This document shows positions 6,915 to 9,975 of a stretch of 9,975 bases of DNA, piece by piece. The notes below the pieces were generated by a model. The model was given only the letters and a program-made list of their open reading frames with translations, had not been told where the DNA came from and did no database searches. Numbering within the stretch: position 1 is the stretch's first letter; each line of letters begins with the position of its first letter. Source of the DNA: Eudoraea sp. (GTDB lineage: Bacteria > Bacteroidota > Bacteroidia > Flavobacteriales > Flavobacteriaceae). The position numbers and the translations under genes are program-made. The stretch is taken from positions 1 through 9,975 of the forward strand of contig JABDPH010000012.1 of assembly GCA_013042925.1 (NCBI GenBank), given 5' to 3'.

Positions 6915-7493
6915 TTAGAATTCCAAATCTACTACAAGATCAAATTCATCATAGATTGTTTTATCACCCAGATCATCGAAGAAACTACCAGAGCCATACT
7001 TAACATCGTATTGTGCTCTGTCTACTTTTAAAGTAGCTGTAGCCTTACTTCCATAAATAGATACGTCAAAGGTTACAGACTTTGTTATACCTTTAATAGT
7101 AAGATCACCCTGTACTTCATAAGAATTTTTTCCACTGGCCTCTACATTTGTAAAAACTAAAGTAGAATTTGGATGATTCTCTACACCAAAAAAATCATCA
7201 GACTTAAGATGTCCTTCTAATTTTCCTTTGTATTCTCCTTCAAGATCCGTTGAGATCAAAGATGTCATATCTACTTCGAATTCTCCACCTGTAAGTTTGC
7301 CTTCGTCAAACATTAGTGCACCAGATTTTAGGTTTACAGTACCGGTATGAGATCCTGTTACCTTGTAAGCTTTCCAGGTAACCTTACTTTCATTAGCTTT
7401 TACCTCTTTCTTTTCCTTGTCAATTGAAGTGTTTGCAATCGCTGTTGCTCCAAAAACTATGGCTAGTGCCAGACTTAATACATTCTTTTTCAT
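6915..7493 (-). CDS. Secreted YceI-family protein
   Basis: The protein has 192 residues. Residues 1-20 are a signal peptide (MKKN, a hydrophobic stretch LSLALAIVFGATA, then AIA before NT), so it is probably exported to the periplasm. From about residue 31 to the end it is one YceI-like beta-barrel domain. Typical landmarks are VTWKAYKVTGSHTGTVNLKSG near the start, GGEFEVDMTSL, a GHLKSDDFFGVENHPNSTL segment, and LTIKGITKSVTFDV. Structures of this family bind polyprenyl or other lipid chains in the barrel; the ligand here is unknown. It lies 45 bases after the nitroreductase stop with no clear promoter between, so it is probably the last gene of the marR operon. A strong terminator follows. Confidence 0.92.
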   Translation of the reverse strand: MKKNVLSLALAIVFGATAIANTSIDKEKKEVKANESKVTWKAYKVTGSHTGTVNLKSGALMFDEGKLTGGEFEVDMTSLISTDLEGEYKGKLEGHLKSDDFFGVENHPNSTLVFTNVEASGKNSYEVQGDLTIKGITKSVTFDVSIYGSKATATLKVDRAQYDVKYGSGSFFDDLGDKTIYDEFDLVVDLEF

Positions 7494-7538
7494 GTTTCTA
7501 AATTTACTTTGTTTAATGATTGTTTTAAAATTAAGGTT

Positions 7539-8171
7539 CTATATATGTGTGAATAATAATTCTTTGGATTGTCTAACTTTCTTATAATGCTGGGTGTCAT
7601 CTTCCTCAGCTCTATACCCTAATGCGGCTACAACAGAGGTATTTAATCCTTTGTCATTTAAACCCAAAAGTTCATTGTAGGCTTCAGTTTCAAAACCTTC
7701 AATGGGGCAGGCATCGATTTTTAAGCTCGCCGCCGCTGAAAGTAAGTTTCCAAGGGCCAAATAGGTTTGCCTTGCTGTCCAGGCCTCTTTAATGTTATCA
7801 GGAAGATCCAGTAACTTAGATTTCATAAAATCTCCATAGCCTTGTAAATTATTTAATTCTATGTTCCTTGTGTCACTTACATTAGTTAAATAATTATCGA
7901 TGAGCTGAGTATCAAAACTGGTATTATTCGCAAAGACAACTAAATAAGATGAGTCTGTGATTTGCGGTTGACCCCATGAGACCGCTTTTAATTTTTCCCT
8001 CAATTCTTTATCCTTTACGATAAAAACATGATAGGGTTGCAGTCCATATGAAGAGGGACTTAAACGAATAGCTTCTAATAAAGCATTTAAATCTGTATCA
8101 GATATTTGTTTTTCGCTATTAAATTTTTTTGTTGCATATCGCCAATTAAGGCTTTCCAGGTAATTGTTCAT
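7539..8171 (-). CDS. NAD(P)H-dependent nitroreductase, NfsB-like FMN flavoprotein
   Basis: The protein has 210 residues and no signal peptide, so it acts in the cytoplasm. It fits the oxygen-insensitive nitroreductase fold, usually an FMN-binding homodimer that reduces nitroaromatics, quinones or related electrophiles with NAD(P)H. The RYATKKF segment (11-17) and SPSSYGLQP (38-46) match the FMN phosphate and ring contacts. PIEGF (156-160) and the GYR plus DTQHYKKVRQ segment (185-201) complete the site. The length is close to that of E. coli NfsB (about 217). It starts 8 bases after the marR stop, so the two are almost certainly cotranscribed, and MarR probably controls it. The physiological substrate cannot be read from sequence. 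Confidence 0.93.
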   Translation of the reverse strand: MNNYLESLNWRYATKKFNSEKQISDTDLNALLEAIRLSPSSYGLQPYHVFIVKDKELREKLKAVSWGQPQITDSSYLVVFANNTSFDTQLIDNYLTNVSDTRNIELNNLQGYGDFMKSKLLDLPDNIKEAWTARQTYLALGNLLSAAASLKIDACPIEGFETEAYNELLGLNDKGLNTSVVAALGYRAEEDDTQHYKKVRQSKELLFTHI

Positions 8172-8179
8172 AGATGTAA

Positions 8180-8626
8180 TTAAAATTTATTGAATAAATG
8201 ATTTAACTGTTCGAGTTCCAGGTCGGTAAAATTGACTAACAATTCTTGTTCGGACTTTTTCATTTCAATGTCCATTTCAGACAATACTTTCAATCCTTCT
8301 TGAGTTATGGTGATCTCAACTTTGCGCCTGTTAGAGGTACATACGATCCTGTGGGCATAACCTTTCTTTATTAGTTTATCTACCAGACGGGTAGTATTAC
8401 TCATTTTACTAACCATTCTCTCGTTAAGCGTAGATAGATTAGCAGGTTTACCTTGCTGACCTCTAAGTATGCGCAAAACATTAAATTGTTGTATTGATAT
8501 TCCGAATGGTTTGAGTGCATGAGAAATTTGTTCAGACACTTTATTATGTATAAGCATTAAATGGATAATTGTCCTGCTTCTTAGCGGGATCTTCTTATCA
8601 GTCTTTATTATAGCTTCTACATTCAT
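8180..8626 (-). CDS. MarR-family transcriptional regulator
   Basis: The ATG at 8626 gives 148 residues, a usual size for MarR. An upstream frame reaching 8677 was rejected because it begins before the predicted transcription start. The winged helix-turn-helix shows ISIQQFNVLRILRGQQG (43-59), LSTLNERMVSKMSNTTRLVDKLIKKGYAHR (recognition helix about 76-88) and the wing RIVCTSNRRKVEITITQEG (93-111). The ends are helical and should form the dimer interface. Such proteins usually repress their own operon and let go on binding an aromatic ligand or on oxidation. Cys96 in the wing is the only cysteine, but a redox role is speculation. It heads the operon with the nitroreductase and the YceI-family gene, and a palindrome overlaps its promoter. 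Confidence 0.93.
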   Translation of the reverse strand: MNVEAIIKTDKKIPLRSRTIIHLMLIHNKVSEQISHALKPFGISIQQFNVLRILRGQQGKPANLSTLNERMVSKMSNTTRLVDKLIKKGYAHRIVCTSNRRKVEITITQEGLKVLSEMDIEMKKSEQELLVNFTDLELEQLNHLFNKF

Positions 8627-8637
8627 GTACTTACAAT

Positions 8638-8653
8638 ATTTGTATATACAAAT
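8638..8653. promoter_or_regulatory. 16-bp perfect palindrome, probable MarR operator
   Basis: ATTTGTATATACAAAT is an exact 16-bp inverted repeat. It overlaps the -7 element (8656-8649) and the expected transcription start of the marR operon. Dimeric MarR proteins bind palindromes of this size, often autorepressing by covering the promoter. It also lies upstream of the divergent thioredoxin-like gene, about 110 bases from its ATG, so an effect on that gene is possible but not shown. Confidence 0.65.
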
Positions 8654-8679
8654 GTAAATTAATAAACAAGAACCCACAA
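8649..8679 (-). promoter_or_regulatory. Promoter of the marR operon
   Basis: TTG at 8679-8677 and TACATTTG at 8656-8649 are 20 bases apart, matching the Bacteroidetes consensus TTG-N(19-20)-TAnnTTTG. The predicted start, about 8647-8640, leaves a 5' UTR of about 14-21 bases before the ATG at 8626. This decides for the shorter MarR start. Confidence 0.7.
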
Positions 8680-8761
8680 CATCTAATCAGATAAAATTTT
8701 GTTAAATTTATTATGCCTTATTCATTGTTGCTTAATTTTATTACAACAAGCTATAAGCCCA

Positions 8762-9301
8762 ATGATTCGTTCCGTCCTATTTTTATGTATTCTGGTTTTA
8801 ACCGGATGCGCTCTAAAAGAAGGTAAGAAAACTACATCTGAGAATTCAGCATTCGTTAATGCTGAATTAGCTTCTGAGGATAGCCTGGGTATCCCTGTGT
8901 ATAATTTTGATGAATTGGAACCTCTTTTAAATAGGAATGACGATAAAACATATATTATAAATTTTTGGGCTACCTGGTGTGCTCCCTGCATTAAAGAGTT
9001 ACCCTATTTTGAAAAAATCAACCAGGAAGGAAAGGCAAATAACCGGAAGGTGATTTTAGTAAGTCTTGATATGCCTTCTATGTGGAAGTCAAAATTGATA
9101 CCCTTTATAAGGAATAAGGATATTAAATCAGAAGTAGTGGTATTAGATGATCCGGATCAAAACAGCTGGATACCAAAAGTTAATAAGAATTGGTCTGGTG
9201 CTATACCAGCGACACTGATCTATAATCGTAATAAAAGAAAGTTCTATGAACAAACCTTTACTTACGAAACGTTGAACAAAGAATTAAGCGAATTCAATTA
9301 A
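8762..9301 (+). CDS. TlpA/ResA-like thioredoxin-fold lipoprotein
   Basis: The ATG at 8762 gives 179 residues. The frame is open upstream to a TTG at 8699, but the ATG places a textbook signal directly at the N-terminus: MIRSVLFLCILVLTGC, lipobox LTGC, lipidated Cys16. After a linker to about residue 45, the thioredoxin fold runs to the end. INFWATWCAPCIKELPYF carries the redox pair Cys73-Cys76, and GAIPATLIY has the cis-proline Pro149. WCAPC is typical of TlpA/ResA reductases, which keep envelope cysteines reduced, for example in cytochrome c maturation; the actual target is unknown. A second thioredoxin-fold gene follows after 10 bases, so the two form an operon. No convincing promoter was found upstream. 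Confidence 0.9.
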   Translation: MIRSVLFLCILVLTGCALKEGKKTTSENSAFVNAELASEDSLGIPVYNFDELEPLLNRNDDKTYIINFWATWCAPCIKELPYFEKINQEGKANNRKVILVSLDMPSMWKSKLIPFIRNKDIKSEVVVLDDPDQNSWIPKVNKNWSGAIPATLIYNRNKRKFYEQTFTYETLNKELSEFN

Positions 9302-9311
9302 ATAAGCAAAC

Positions 9312-9932
9312 ATGAAATATCTATTGGTCAATTTAGTTTTAATAACTGTCTTGTTGAGTCACAAGGGTTTACTTAGTGATATTGACAAGGGTTATGGTAT
9401 TGGGGATTATGCTACTGATTTCAGTCTCCCAGATATAAATGGAAAAAGAGTCTCCTTAGCTGACTTCAAAGATGCAAAGGGGTATTTGGTGATTTTTACG
9501 TGCAATACCTGTCCTTATGCAATTGCCTATGAAGACAGGATTATTGCCCTGGATAAAAAATACAAGACTAAAGGGGTACCCGTAATTGCCATAAATCCGA
9601 ATGACCCCGATTTGCAGCCGGCAGATGATGTTCAGCACATGAAAAAAAGAGCAACAGAAAAAGGCTTCACTTTTCCCTACTTAGTTGATGAAAAACAGGA
9701 GATATTTCCGCAATATGGTGCCACGAAAACGCCCCATGTTTATTTGCTCGAAAAAACCGAACAGGGAAATGTAGTGCGCTATATTGGCACTATTGATGAT
9801 AACTATTCCGATGCTTCCTCGGTTAAGACCAAATATGTCGAAAACGCTATAGATGCTATGCTAAGCGGGGGGGAAATACCATTAACCACTACCCGGGCTA
9901 TTGGTTGTTCAATAAAATCGCGCAAGCGGTAA
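9312..9932 (+). CDS. Peroxiredoxin/thioredoxin-like envelope protein with CNTC motif
   Basis: The protein has 206 residues. A hydrophobic N-terminus (KYLLVNLVLITVLLSHKGLL) suggests export, though a cleavage site is not clear. GDYATDFSLPDINGKRVSLADF (31-52) is the AhpC/TSA-type opening strand. VIFTCNTCPYAIAYEDRI has Cys64 and Cys67 in a CxxC, and KTPHVYLL has the cis-proline Pro141. The C-terminal AIGCSIK carries a third cysteine, Cys199, which recurs in the PRX_like1-type branch of this superfamily as I recall it. The redox role is likely; whether it is a peroxidase, a thiol reductase or an isomerase is not decided by the motifs. It follows the TlpA-like gene at 10 bases, and no terminator is seen after its TAA. 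Confidence 0.87.
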   Translation: MKYLLVNLVLITVLLSHKGLLSDIDKGYGIGDYATDFSLPDINGKRVSLADFKDAKGYLVIFTCNTCPYAIAYEDRIIALDKKYKTKGVPVIAINPNDPDLQPADDVQHMKKRATEKGFTFPYLVDEKQEIFPQYGATKTPHVYLLEKTEQGNVVRYIGTIDDNYSDASSVKTKYVENAIDAMLSGGEIPLTTTRAIGCSIKSRKR

Positions 9933-9935
9933 GTG

Positions 9936-9966
9936 TTTGCCAAAACTTTAGGAGTTTGTACCTTCG
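9936..9966 (+). promoter_or_regulatory. Candidate promoter for a gene beyond the right edge
   Basis: TTTG at 9936-9939 and TACCTTCG at 9959-9966 are 19 bases apart. This fits the Bacteroidetes promoter pattern except for a C in place of the last T of TAnnTTTG. It points rightward, out of the window, and begins 3 bases after the stop of the preceding gene. Confidence 0.5.
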
Positions 9967-9975
9967 CCCAAAAAT

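Noticed and set aside
8627..8677. Longer start of the MarR regulator at 8677
   Set aside because: The extension covers the promoter and the palindrome and starts before the predicted transcription start. The ATG at 8626 gives a normal MarR.
8725..8749. Inverted repeat TTGTTG...CAACAA upstream of the TlpA-like gene
   Set aside because: It is a 6-bp repeat in AT-rich sequence with a 13-base spacer and no T run; too weak to call an operator or terminator.
8699..8761. TTG-initiated extension of the TlpA-like protein
   Set aside because: The ATG at 8762 begins a textbook lipoprotein signal; the extension would bury it by 21 residues.

Overview
The window looks like a chromosomal segment of a Bacteroidetes bacterium, most likely a flavobacterium. 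Three things point there: an AT-rich composition, several promoters of the Bacteroidetes form (TTG or TTTG near -33, about 19-20 bases, then TAnnTTTG near -7), and start codons without Shine-Dalgarno sequences. The proteins also read as flavobacterial homologues. No mobile element, CRISPR array, tRNA or rRNA is visible, and most of the content is housekeeping.

Bases 1-5012 (minus strand) hold a tryptophan biosynthesis operon in the order leader peptide-trpE-trpG-trpD-trpC-trpF-trpB, with trpB cut by the window edge. The enzymes convert chorismate to anthranilate (TrpE+TrpG), phosphoribosyl-anthranilate (TrpD), CDRP (TrpF), indole-3-glycerol phosphate (TrpC), and finally tryptophan (TrpB, with TrpA presumably beyond the edge). 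The most informative part is the 5' leader at 4851-4976, which is too short to appear as an ordinary ORF. It encodes an 18-residue peptide with three consecutive Trp codons, followed by a strong intrinsic terminator just before trpE. Mutually exclusive pause and antiterminator pairings can be drawn by hand. This is a complete classical ribosome-mediated attenuator.

Bases 5077-6618 (minus strand) encode an arylsulfotransferase-family lipoprotein. A gap of about 300 bases follows (6619-6914), holding its candidate promoter and the terminator of the next operon.

Bases 6865-8679 (minus strand) form a compact operon: a MarR-type regulator, an NfsB-like nitroreductase and a secreted YceI-family protein. 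It has a good promoter overlapped by a 16-bp perfect palindrome, a likely MarR autoregulatory operator, and it ends in a strong palindromic terminator.

Bases 8762-9932 (plus strand, divergent) encode two adjacent envelope thioredoxin-fold proteins: a TlpA/ResA-like lipoprotein (WCAPC) and a peroxiredoxin-like protein (CNTC plus a C-terminal Cys). A promoter for a gene beyond the right edge is visible at 9936-9966.

No wholly new system is evident. The strongest observations are the trp attenuator, the Lys substitution at a catalytic Arg position in the sulfotransferase-like protein, and the palindrome controlling the MarR operon.
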